Shown here piece after piece: positions 7,363 to 14,581 of a stretch of 43,436 bases of DNA. Positions within the stretch are counted from its first letter, which is position 1. Each line of letters starts with the position of its first letter. The stretch spans positions 1-43,436 of the forward strand of contig CAYJXJ010000015.1 in the NCBI GenBank assembly GCA_964374095.1, in the 5' to 3' direction. The notes under the pieces are model-generated. The model made no database searches and was not told the origin of the DNA. It saw only the letters and a program-made list of their open reading frames with translations. The DNA comes from CAYJXJ01 sp964374095 (GTDB taxonomy: Bacteria; Elusimicrobiota; Elusimicrobia; UBA1565; UBA9628). Both the position numbers and the translations under genes were made by a program.

Positions 7363-9497
7363 CCAAGTCCTCCGAGAAAGACGACGCCTCGGCGCGCGAA
7401 CCCTTCGTGCCCTTCAAGGTCCAGTGGGGCAAAACGGCCCCGGCGCCCGCGGGGGAAGTGGAGATGCCCCGCGAGGACCGTCTCTTCAACCGTGACTTGT
7501 CGTGGCTGGCCTTCAACGAGCGGGTGCTTAACGAGGCCGCCGACTCGGGGGTGCCGCCGCTGGAGCGCCTGCGCATGGCCACCATCGTCAGTTCGAACCT
7601 CGACGAATTCTTCATGGTCCGGGTCGCCGAACTCTCACGCACGGCGCGCCGGGAACCGGGCGCGCGCTTCCCGGACGGCCTGACCGTGCGCCAGGCCCTC
7701 GCCCAGATCCGCGAGCGGGTCCTGGGCCAGAAGTCCCGGCAGGCCGCGGTTTTGGACGATATCCTCGCCGCCCTGCGGGCCAAGGGCATCGAAATTCTGA
7801 CGGATTTCGCGGAGGACGCCGCCCTGGATGCTGAGATCGCGGCCGCCTTGCCCCGCCTGCGCATCTGCCGGCGAAAATCCTCCGAATCGTTCCCCGACCT
7901 GCGCAGCGCCCGCATCCACGTCTTCGTGCGCTTTCCCGGCGAGTACGCCTTCATTTCCATCGAGGAGCGCGAGGCCCGCCTTCTGGAACTCCCGCCCGCC
8001 AAGTCCGGCCGGCGCTACGTTCTGCTGGAGCGCTGGCTAAGCGCCCGCGCCGCCCAGCTTTTCGGGGGCCGCGAGGTCATCGAGGCTTTCCCCTTCAAGC
8101 TCATCCGGGACGCGGACCTGCGCTACCGCCCCGATGAGGAGGATACCCTCGAGGAGCAGATCCGCCAGGCCGTGGAAGGCCGGCAGCGGGCCCGGATCGT
8201 GCGTCTGGAGGTCGACTCCCCGAGCTACTCGGAAGGAGCGCTGTTTCTCGCTTCGGCCCTGGGCCTGGACTCGGGGGGGCTCTACCGCTTTGATTTGCCG
8301 CTGGACCTTCGGACTCTGGCCATGGTCTATTCCCAGGAGGGCAGCGAGCGCCTGCGCTACCCGCCGGTCCAGCCCCAGACCCCGGCCCTCTTCGCCAAGG
8401 CCAAGACCCTCTTCGACGCGATCCGCCGGCGCGACATCCTGCTCCACCACCCCTACGACTCCTTCGATATCGTGGAGAGCTTCGTGAAGGCCGCGGCCGA
8501 GGACCCCGACGTGACCGCCATCCGCCACACCCTCTACCGCACCAGCCGGGAGTCTCCGATCATCGAGGCCCTGCGGGAGGCGGCCCGCCGGGGCAAGAAG
8601 GTGACCGCCTACGTGGAGATCAAGGCGCGCTTCGACGAACTCAACAACGTGCGTTGCGCCGAGGAGCTGCGCCAAAGCGGGGTTCGCATCATCCGGCCGC
8701 TGGGCCGCTTCAAGGTCCACAGCAAGATCACTCAGGTCTTGAGGAAGGAGGGCGAGTCGGAAGCCTCCTACCTGCATCTGGGCACGGGCAACTACCACCC
8801 CGTCACCGCGCGGCAATATACCGACCTGGGGCTTTTGACCTGCGACGCGACCTTGGGGGCGGAGGCGGCGGAGTATTTCTTGGCGATGGCCCGGGGGGCC
8901 GAGCCCGCGGGGATGAAAGAGCTCTTGGTGGCCCCCGGCAGCCTCCATCGCCAGGTCCGCCGTCTCATCCGGGGGGAGGTGGAGCATCATAAGAAGGATG
9001 GGAACGGCCGGATCATGGCCAAGATGAATTCGCTGGCCGACATCGAGACCATCGAGGAGCTTTACGGGGCCTCCCGCGCCGGGGTGAAAGTCGACCTTCT
9101 GGTCCGCGGCATCTGCGCCTTGGTGCCGGGGATCAAGGGCTTGAGCGAGAACATCCGGGTCGTGAGCGTGATCGACCGCTTCCTGGAGCACAGCCGGATC
9201 TTCTATTTCCGGGCGGGGGGGGCGGAGCGGCTCTATCTCTCCAGCGCCGACTGGATGCCCCGCAACTTCTTCACGCGCTACGAGATCGCATTCCCGGTCA
9301 AGGACGCCGCCCTCAAGGTCTATGTGCGGGATGTGATCCTCGGCCGGGGGCTCGAGGACAACGTCAAGGCTTGGACCCTGCGCCCTGACGGCGCCTATGT
9401 CAAGCCCGCAGCCGAGGCCGAGGCGGTGCGTTCGCAGGAACTCTTCGAGGCCCTGGCCCGCAAAGGCTACCGCGACACCGCGCTCGAGAAGCGCTGA
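7359..9497 (+). CDS. ppk1: Polyphosphate kinase 1
   Basis: The 712-residue protein matches PPK1, which reversibly transfers the terminal phosphate of ATP to polyphosphate at the inner membrane face. In order: N domain (FNRDLSWLAFNERVLNEA, SSNLDEFFMVRVAEL), head domain, then two phospholipase-D-like C domains. The autophosphorylated His is H454 in FKVHSKI, and the second catalytic His is H611 in LEHSRIFYF. HLGTGNYHP, YTDLGLLTCD and YLSSADWMPRNFFTRYE are all intact. Residues 1-45 form a variable low-complexity leader before PREDRLFNRDLSW. The start is ATG 7359, because the longer frame from 7275 begins inside the promoter. A CYTH protein and SixA follow. Confidence 0.96.
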   Translation: MTKSSEKDDASAREPFVPFKVQWGKTAPAPAGEVEMPREDRLFNRDLSWLAFNERVLNEAADSGVPPLERLRMATIVSSNLDEFFMVRVAELSRTARREPGARFPDGLTVRQALAQIRERVLGQKSRQAAVLDDILAALRAKGIEILTDFAEDAALDAEIAAALPRLRICRRKSSESFPDLRSARIHVFVRFPGEYAFISIEEREARLLELPPAKSGRRYVLLERWLSARAAQLFGGREVIEAFPFKLIRDADLRYRPDEEDTLEEQIRQAVEGRQRARIVRLEVDSPSYSEGALFLASALGLDSGGLYRFDLPLDLRTLAMVYSQEGSERLRYPPVQPQTPALFAKAKTLFDAIRRRDILLHHPYDSFDIVESFVKAAAEDPDVTAIRHTLYRTSRESPIIEALREAARRGKKVTAYVEIKARFDELNNVRCAEELRQSGVRIIRPLGRFKVHSKITQVLRKEGESEASYLHLGTGNYHPVTARQYTDLGLLTCDATLGAEAAEYFLAMARGAEPAGMKELLVAPGSLHRQVRRLIRGEVEHHKKDGNGRIMAKMNSLADIETIEELYGASRAGVKVDLLVRGICALVPGIKGLSENIRVVSVIDRFLEHSRIFYFRAGGAERLYLSSADWMPRNFFTRYEIAFPVKDAALKVYVRDVILGRGLEDNVKAWTLRPDGAYVKPAAEAEAVRSQELFEALARKGYRDTALEKR

Positions 9498-9675
9498 CCT
9501 CCACCGATGGCCTCCACCGGAGTTGGGATTCTGGCGGGAATGGAATTTGTCAGTGGAATATCCGAGATTTACTCCCGGGGCGAGGAGTAAAATCGCCGCG
9601 CGGACCGGGACGCCCCACTCCCGGTCATGGGGGCCAGGGTGAGGGGATCATCGGCGGCCGGCCAGGGACAGCGCG
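9498..9675. other. Convergent intergenic space, nothing recognised
   Basis: These 178 bases separate the 3' ends of ppk1 and the CYTH gene. I see an imperfect direct repeat of CTCCACCG (around 9500-9522) but no convincing hairpin with a T tract, promoter or ORF. Confidence 0.5.
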
Positions 9676-10473
9676 TCACCTGCGGCCGTTAGGCTGAAAG
9701 AACGAGGCGCAGCGGTGATACTTGTCGAGGGGCTCCGGGCGCAGGTCGAAGCGGCGGGCGAGCCGCGTGTCGAACTTGAGAAGCTCGTCGACCTTTTCGA
9801 GCTTGGCCCAGAGGTCTCCGCCCGGGGCCTTGACTTCGTTCTCGTACTCGCAGAAAGTCGACAACGGGTGCGGGCCGCGCGGTCCGATGTGGAATGCGAA
9901 GATGCGGTCCAGGGAGGGCTCGAGAAACGCGTCGCCCAGTTCCACGGTGAACTTCTCCTTTTGGTAAATGCACAGGATATTCCCGGCCGTGATGCGCGAC
10001 ATGGTCGCGTTTCCAAGGCCCCGCCGCATGGCGCGTCCCATGGCGGGAACGGCGTGGTCGGCGAGTATCTTTAGGACCGACGGGTCGCGGAAGTGGACCA
10101 TGTCGTGGTGGCTTTCCTCCATGATCACGTGCACCAGGCGCTCGGTCGAGAACTCCGAGCGGTAGAGCAGGCCCCGGCGCTTGAAGCCGGGCCCCTTGTA
10201 TTGAAGGTAGACGTAGGCTCCGTCTTTCTTGTAGCGCAGGCGCAGGCTCGCCCCGCGGCGAAAGAGGTCCATCCGGGGGGTGTCGAGGAACTGGTCGAAG
10301 AAGAGCACGGTCTTCTGGTGCTTGACGCCCCTTAATCCCAAGAGGTGCTTGCGCAAGTCGTCGAGTTGTTCGGGCACGACCCGGCGCTTGGCCTCGATCT
10401 CGATATATCGGGGGTCCTCGATGCCCAGGCGCCGGCAGATCTCGTCTTCGAGGTTTTCCAGCCGTGTTTTCAT
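9676..10473 (-). CDS. CYTH/triphosphate-tunnel (or VTC-like) domain protein
   Basis: This 265-residue protein has the marks of the triphosphate tunnel metalloenzyme superfamily. EIEAKRRV (residues ~25-32) is the CYTH ExExK signature. FLDTPRMDLFRRGASLRLRYK (~62-82) and YLQYKGPG (~90) supply the tunnel's Arg/Lys pairs, and acidic residues in FTVELGD and ENEVKAP suit metal binding. Family members hydrolyse triphosphate or make polyphosphate (VTC). Its position between ppk1 and sixA strongly suggests a polyphosphate-related substrate. It is transcribed divergently from sixA, with only 28 bases between start codons, so the two promoters overlap. Whether it is a tripolyphosphatase or a polymerase cannot be decided. 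Confidence 0.75.
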   Translation of the reverse strand: MKTRLENLEDEICRRLGIEDPRYIEIEAKRRVVPEQLDDLRKHLLGLRGVKHQKTVLFFDQFLDTPRMDLFRRGASLRLRYKKDGAYVYLQYKGPGFKRRGLLYRSEFSTERLVHVIMEESHHDMVHFRDPSVLKILADHAVPAMGRAMRRGLGNATMSRITAGNILCIYQKEKFTVELGDAFLEPSLDRIFAFHIGPRGPHPLSTFCEYENEVKAPGGDLWAKLEKVDELLKFDTRLARRFDLRPEPLDKYHRCASFFQPNGRR

Positions 10474-10495
10474 GGGGGCATTTTCAAGGTATCAT
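10467..10495 (+). promoter_or_regulatory. Promoter of sixA (leaderless)
   Basis: TTTTCA (10467-10472), 17 bases and TATCAT (10490-10495). Exactly 6 bases follow before the GTG start at 10502. The -35 lies inside the start region of the divergent CYTH gene. Confidence 0.6.
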
Positions 10496-10501
10496 ATTTG
10501 C

Positions 10502-11008
10502 GTGAAACTCCTCATCGTGCGCCACGCCCCGGCCGGAGACCGCGAGCAATGGTCCCGCACGGGCCGTCCGGATTCGGCCCGCCCCCTGACCGTCGATGGC
10601 GCCAAGCTCATGCGCCGCGCCGCGCGAGGTCTCAAGAGGCTCGGGATCAAGCCCTCACTCGTGGTATCCAGCCCCCTGGCGCGGGCGGAGCAAACGGCGC
10701 GCATCCTCCTCGATGAGATCGGCCTGAAGGCCCCCCTGCGGCGGGTCCGTGAACTCGAGCCCGAAGCCGATCCGGACCGTTTGGTTTCCTGGCTCCGGGG
10801 ACGCAAGGAGCGGCTGATCGCCGTCGTGGGGCATGAGCCCGCCTTGAGCGGCCTGGCCTCGCTGCTCCTGACCGGCGAGCAAGGGGCGCCCGCACGCTTG
10901 CGCCTGAAGAAAGGCCAGGCCTGCGTCCTGGGATTCGAAGCGCGTCCCGTTCCCGGCGCGGCCGAGCTCCTCTGGTCGCTCACGCCCCGGCAATTGGCCC
11001 GGCTCTAG
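10502..11008 (+). CDS. sixA: SixA-type phosphohistidine phosphatase
   Basis: This 168-residue protein of the histidine phosphatase (phosphoglycerate mutase-like) superfamily has the short form typical of SixA. The catalytic RHA motif is at residues 7-9 (LLIVRHAPAGD). SSPLARAEQTA (~57-67) carries the second phosphate-binding Arg, and VVGHEPALS (~107) holds the second catalytic His. SixA removes phosphate from histidine on phosphotransfer proteins. Near ppk1 and CYTH genes its relatives often belong to a polyphosphate module. GTG 10502 is chosen because it follows a -10 hexamer by exactly 6 bases and begins the first beta strand. No Shine-Dalgarno sequence is present. Confidence 0.9.
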   Translation: MKLLIVRHAPAGDREQWSRTGRPDSARPLTVDGAKLMRRAARGLKRLGIKPSLVVSSPLARAEQTARILLDEIGLKAPLRRVRELEPEADPDRLVSWLRGRKERLIAVVGHEPALSGLASLLLTGEQGAPARLRLKKGQACVLGFEARPVPGAAELLWSLTPRQLARL

Positions 11009-11059
11009 CCCCGCATCCGCCACGCCGCCGCCGGGGTCCGGGTGAGGAGCGTGACCCGG

Positions 11060-12077
11060 CTATGGCGCACGGCCGACTCCGTAGAAGGCCAGCCATTCCC
11101 GCTGCAACTCGCCTTGGGTCTTGCCGAAGGCCTCGCTCCAGGTCTTGGGGTCGCGGTGGCGGGCGGGATCCAGATGGCTTCTCCAGAAACGCATGAGCGC
11201 CCCCGGGCCGTAGCGCTCCTCTAGGAAGTTGCAGAGCGAGACCCCCGCCTCCATCAGAAACTGCCGGTCGGCCTCCGCAGGCCGGCCCAGTCCGCCGGCC
11301 TCTCCGAGGACGGCTGGCCCTGGTCCGCCGAACTGTCCAAGAAGCTCAGGGCTAGAGCGGTGCCGAGGTCGTGAGGCTGTTGCGATCCCGGCCGGCCGAA
11401 GTCGTTCTTGAGGCGTTCGAAGTGTTCCGGGAAGAGCCGGCGCGACGCCTTGAGCTCGGAGAGGATCGCGTAGCCCTCGTCGAGTATCCGGTACGTGGAG
11501 GTTTGGGTATTGAGCTTTTTGACCGCGCGGGTCATGGCGTGGACCACGGGGACATGCCAATCCCGCAGTCGCAGATACTGGTGGGCGTATTCGTGCACGA
11601 AGGTCATGAGGTAGGAGGCCTTGGTGTCGTAGATGCTGCCCCGCCGCCGCTTCTGCGCGGCCACGAAGGTCTTTAGCGGCGCGCACTCAAAGACCGTTTC
11701 CGGAACATGGCCTCGTCCCATCGCCGTTTCAACGAAGGGCGAGACCCCGCCCCGGCAGCCGTCCATGATGTCCTCGTTGGTTCTGCCAAAATGGGGGATC
11801 TCATAGACGGTGGGTCGTTCCATTTTCCCCGCTTTTCGAAGGGGTGGGCGCTCCGGGACCAGAGAAAGACCTTGGAGGAGTCGTAGAGCGCCACGTCCAC
11901 GTCGTCGATCCCCTCCGGGAAAAGCCACGGGGCCGCCTTCAGCGAAGCCGCGATGCCCTCCTCCATGGCGGCTAAATCCTCAGAGTCGGCCGTGTAGGAT
12001 GAGAAGTCGATGTCGGCCGGCGCGGCGCCGGCCGTGAGTCCCAGGCTCAGGAGTCCGGCGAAGAGGGCGGGTCCCAC
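11060..12077 (-). pseudogene. Frameshifted exported zinc-metallopeptidase-like gene
   Basis: Three overlapping frames on the minus strand add up to one protein. Frame 1 (from GTG 12077) has a signal peptide (LFAGLLSLGLTAGAAPA) and runs to ...SAHPFEKRGK near 11820. Frame 2 continues as MERPTVYEIPHFGRTNED, with a zinc-binding motif in TFVHEYAHQYL and a downstream ILDEGYAILSE glutamate (gluzincin-like), to about 11300. Frame 3 resumes with DRQFLMEAGVSLCNFLEERYG and ends at 11060. Each junction is a one-base loss. The first falls in an A run (GGGGAAAATGG), where one more A would restore the frame. So this is either a recent pseudogene or two homopolymer sequencing errors. A weak -10 (TAACAT, 12087-12092) lies 9 bases before the start. 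Confidence 0.72.
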
Positions 12078-12150
12078 GCGCCTTTGATGTTAACAAAGTC
12101 GGCCGAGATTGGCACGGGGTCGAGAATGTCGCGAAGCGCCCCGACCGCGC

Positions 12151-12546
12151 CTACTTCTTCTTGAGCAGGAGCAGGAATCCGCCGCCGCCGGCTTGGCGCG
12201 TCGAGCACTCTCGGCCGTGGCCCACGGGGCTCCAGCCGAAGGGGGTGTCGTGGATCTTGCCGCCGTCGGCGCGGCCCACCGGGCTGTAGCCCCACGCCGC
12301 GTCGTGGATGCGCCCGCCCTCCTCCACGCGTCCGACCGGGCTGTGGCCGTGGGCGCTGTCGTGGATGCGGCCCCGGTCGTCCACCCGGCCGACGGGGTTA
12401 TAGCCATAGGGGCTGTCGTGGATGCGGCCGCTGTCGTCCACGCGGCCGATGGGGTCCCAGCCGTAGGCTCCTTTATGGATGACGCAGCCGGCGAACAGCG
12501 GTTGGGAGGAGGCGGCGACGAGGGCGGCGAGTAGGGTTTTCTTCAT
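12151..12546 (-). CDS. Small exported 19-residue-repeat protein, lipoprotein-like
   Basis: This 131-residue protein has an N-terminal signal with a near-lipobox (LFAGC, Cys 21). Four to five tandem copies of a ~19-residue unit follow, of the form YGYxPVGRVDDxGRIHDS, between residues 28 and ~110. Regular G-R-V...G-x-I-H-D strands resemble '5-fold beta-flower' type repeats, which would make a closed propeller-like disc at the cell surface. That comparison is by pattern only. The tail is odd: four Gly, a short Phe/Leu stretch and three Lys at the very C-terminus. The -10 TAAGCT (12553-12558) lies exactly 6 bases before the ATG, so the mRNA is probably leaderless. No function is assigned. Confidence 0.75.
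   Translation of the reverse strand: MKKTLLAALVAASSQPLFAGCVIHKGAYGWDPIGRVDDSGRIHDSPYGYNPVGRVDDRGRIHDSAHGHSPVGRVEEGGRIHDAAWGYSPVGRADGGKIHDTPFGWSPVGHGRECSTRQAGGGGFLLLLKKK
12220..12465 (-). repeat. 57-bp coding tandem repeats
   Basis: Four to five imperfect copies of a 57-base unit, in frame, encode the repeated VGRVDD-GRIHD block of the small exported protein. The copies differ mostly at the two or three residues before Y/W-G. That suggests expansion by duplication followed by divergence. Confidence 0.8.
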
Positions 12547-12781
12547 GTGGAAAGCTTAGCCCGTGAGGGGTCCGGAAGGGAGTGTCCGTTGGCCTGGTGC
12601 GGGGCGGGACTATCGACCTAGCTAGACTTACCGGTGCCGCGAAGTGAGAAAAATAATCTAGTTAATTGCGGGCTTATCGGCATCGCGCGCGCGATGTAAA
12701 AAACAATGGAAGTTTCAATGGAATTTTTCTGGAAACTCAGGATTCGCCGGTCGGATTGCCGCAGGCCGCAATCACGCCGGC

Positions 12782-12898
12782 CTACGGGGCTTTCGGCAGA
12801 TCCTTGGGATTGAGCTTGACCGTCTTGTCGGGGTCCGGCTGGGCAGCGGGAGTTGCCGGAGGCTGGGCCGGCGCGGGTTTGGGCTCTTCGGGATTCAT
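12782..12898 (-). CDS. 38-residue proline/alanine-rich small protein
   Basis: A short frame starts at ATG 12898, encoding MNPEEPKPAPAQPP and ending in KLNPKDLPKAP before a TAG. About a third of its residues are Pro, and most of the rest are Ala, Lys, Asp and Glu. It has no membrane segment or signal. The case for a real gene is its promoter: TATCCT (12905-12910) is exactly 6 bases before the ATG, the same arrangement seen at xseA, sixA, the Nudix gene and the PD40 gene. It has no recognised family. It could be a linker-like or intrinsically disordered protein. Confidence 0.5.
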   Translation of the reverse strand: MNPEEPKPAPAQPPATPAAQPDPDKTVKLNPKDLPKAP

Positions 12899-13261
12899 GG
12901 GTTTAGGATAGCAGGTCTCGGCCGAGTTTTCCAGAGGGCCAAACTCGACTTCACCCATTTTTTCGAGGCGCCGTTCGTGTGGTCCATGTGCCGATCCTGC
13001 GACAAGGGCGCGGCCCGCAAGCCCTCGGGCGACGCGTTGGGTGGGCGTGGGGAAGGCACCCCCGGTGATCGCGCATGGCGGGCCGCGCCCTCTCGCAACC
13101 GAAGGGAACTCGGTCCTGGACCGAGTTCACCCTGCGCCTCCAATAATTGGAAGCGCAGGCCTGGCACCGCGGGTGCCGGTTGGAGTCGGGGTTAGGGTCC
13201 CGTTTCTCGACGGGAACTGGGCTGACCCTGAACCAATCGGGAAACTGGGTGAGGTCGTCGG
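12899..13261. other. Gene-poor interval with a dispersed repeat
   Basis: About 360 bases without a convincing gene. The interval holds the -10 box of the small proline-rich gene (12905-12910) and one copy of the dispersed repeat (13091-13140). ORFs crossing it are Arg/Pro/Gly-rich shadows. Confidence 0.55.
13091..13140 (+). repeat. Dispersed palindromic repeat, copy 1
   Basis: About 50 bases here match the reverse complement of 28988-29037 with only a few differences. The core (13107-13127) is a perfect dyad, AACTCGGTCC and GGACCGAGTT around a single central base. The flanks TCTCGCAACCGA and CACCC-GCGCCTC are shared too. It may be a REP-like or other short dispersed element, or a regulator site. 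Confidence 0.75.
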
Positions 13262-13714
13262 CTAAAGCCGGGAGATGCGCTGCGCGCCGTCAGGCGAAAT
13301 CACCAGCCGCCGCTTGAGCTCCGGCCACTCCACGACGTCGGCGATCCCTTCCCCTGCCATCACCCCGATCATGAGCACCGAGCAGGGCGCGTCGAAGGGG
13401 TTGGAGAATTGGTGCGGCAGGTCCGTGCCCGCGGGCCGAGAGACCGCGTCTCCGGCGTCGAGGTCGTGGGTCTCCTCCCCCAGCCGGATGCGGCAGCGCC
13501 CGGACAGGACGTAGAAGAATTCTTCTTTCAAAGAGTGCTTGTGCAGGTAGGAAGACTTCTTGCCGGGGGGGATCTCGGTGACGTCGATGCCCAGCAGGCG
13601 CGTCCCGGCCGCGGCGCCGATGTCGCGCGCGGCCGCGGCGATGCCCGATTTGCCGCGGTCGTAGGGCTCGGGCTTGACCTCCGCGGTCCGGACGATGCAG
13701 GCGGGGCGGTTCAT
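13262..13714 (-). CDS. Cupin-domain protein
   Basis: This 150-residue protein holds a single cupin barrel. Motif 1 is in YLHKHSLKEEFFYVLSGR (residues ~56-73), with the two His and a Glu typical of metal binding. Motif 2 is in DAVSRPAGTDLPHQFSN, with the last metal His. Cupins of this size are metal-dependent isomerases, dioxygenases or simple binding proteins, and the substrate cannot be told here. The ATG overlaps the stop of the upstream HAD gene (ATGA at 13711-13714). It is therefore the last gene of the xseA-xseB-HAD-cupin operon. Confidence 0.8.
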   Translation of the reverse strand: MNRPACIVRTAEVKPEPYDRGKSGIAAAARDIGAAAGTRLLGIDVTEIPPGKKSSYLHKHSLKEEFFYVLSGRCRIRLGEETHDLDAGDAVSRPAGTDLPHQFSNPFDAPCSVLMIGVMAGEGIADVVEWPELKRRLVISPDGAQRISRL

Positions 13715-14352
13715 CGGCGGCCGCCCCCTGGGCCGCCGCCGTTGAGCAAGCCGAGCGCGGCCAGGCGGCGCTTGAGGTCGTCGGCGCCCGCGAAGTGGAT
13801 GACGCGCAGGCCCAGGCGCCGGGCGGCTTCGACGTTTTCCTTTAGGTCGTCGATGAAGACCGCCTCCTCGGGGGCCACGCCCGCCATGATTAGGGCGCTG
13901 CGGAAAATCGCGGGCTCGGGTTTGCGCTGGCCGAGTTCGTAGGAGAGCGCGGCGCCGTGGACTTGCCGGGGAAAGGCGAAGCGCTCTTTGATGAAATCGT
14001 AGTGGATCTTGTTGGTGTTGGAGAGGAGATAGACCTTCCGGGTGCGGGCGACGCGCTTCATGAGCGCGGCGGTGGAGCGGTTCAGGGTGAAGTGGTCGGA
14101 CCAGAGCAGGCGGAAGGAGCGGAAGCTCTTCCGGTAGCCGAAGGCCTCGCAGAATCTCCGGTAGAGCTCCTCGGGACCGATCACGCCGCGCTCGATGGGA
14201 TCGACCAGCCCCCGGGCCTTGAGGAAGCCCGCGAGCTTGCGCGGGTCTTTGCCCACCGAGGCCACGAACTTCTTGACGATCTTCTTGAGGTCGAACCGGA
14301 GCAGGACGTTTCCGATGTCGAAGAAGACCGCCCGGATCTCAGTCTCGGGCAT
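13711..14352 (-). CDS. HAD-superfamily hydrolase
   Basis: This 213-residue protein has the HAD phosphatase motifs in order. Motif I is VFFDIGNVLLRFD (residues ~9-21), with Asp nucleophile and Gly in place of the second Asp, as in YihX-like sugar-phosphatase relatives. Motif II is YLLSNTNKIH near 110, motif III a Lys in ELGQRKPEPAIF near 140, and motif IV AVFIDDLKENVEAA near 165. A helical cap lies between motifs I and II. It should dephosphorylate a small metabolite that is not identifiable here. It overlaps xseB by 14 bases upstream and the cupin gene by 4 downstream. Confidence 0.87.
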   Translation of the reverse strand: MPETEIRAVFFDIGNVLLRFDLKKIVKKFVASVGKDPRKLAGFLKARGLVDPIERGVIGPEELYRRFCEAFGYRKSFRSFRLLWSDHFTLNRSTAALMKRVARTRKVYLLSNTNKIHYDFIKERFAFPRQVHGAALSYELGQRKPEPAIFRSALIMAGVAPEEAVFIDDLKENVEAARRLGLRVIHFAGADDLKRRLAALGLLNGGGPGGGRR

Positions 14353-14581
14353 CCTCGTCCAGGGCCCGGCGGGTGAGGCCCCCGTGTTCCTTGGTGAGGA
14401 CCTCGACGCGTTGCTTGGCCTCCTCGAGTTGGGTGGTCAGGGCCTTGGCCAGGGCCACCCCCTTCTCGAAGAGCTCGAGGGACTCCTCGAGCCCCTTCTG
14501 GCCGGACTCGAGGTCCCGGACCACGACTTCCAGCCGCTCCAGGGATTCCTCGAAAGAGTCAGGCTTCGCTGGTTTCTTCAT
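14339..14581 (-). CDS. xseB: Exodeoxyribonuclease VII small subunit
   Basis: The 80-residue protein matches XseB. It has FEESLERLEVVVRDLESGQKGLEESLELFEKGVAL, the standard helical hairpin that wraps the XseA coiled coil, followed by a charged tail. Several XseB copies bind each XseA to form the single-strand exonuclease that shortens both 5' and 3' ends. The gene starts inside the end of xseA (23-base overlap) and runs 14 bases into the HAD gene, so the three are cotranslated. Confidence 0.93.
   Translation of the reverse strand: MKKPAKPDSFEESLERLEVVVRDLESGQKGLEESLELFEKGVALAKALTTQLEEAKQRVEVLTKEHGGLTRRALDEDARD

Noticed and set aside
8037..9191. 384-codon ORF antisense to ppk1
   Set aside because: Shadow of a certain ppk1 gene, with no family motif.
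12220..12465. CRISPR-like array
   Set aside because: Units are contiguous, in frame and without spacers. They encode a repeat protein.
12109..12534. 141-codon ORF antisense to the repeat protein, with repeated VVDAAxVVHxADGV
   Set aside because: The periodicity merely mirrors the 57-bp repeats of the minus-strand gene, which has signal peptide and promoter.
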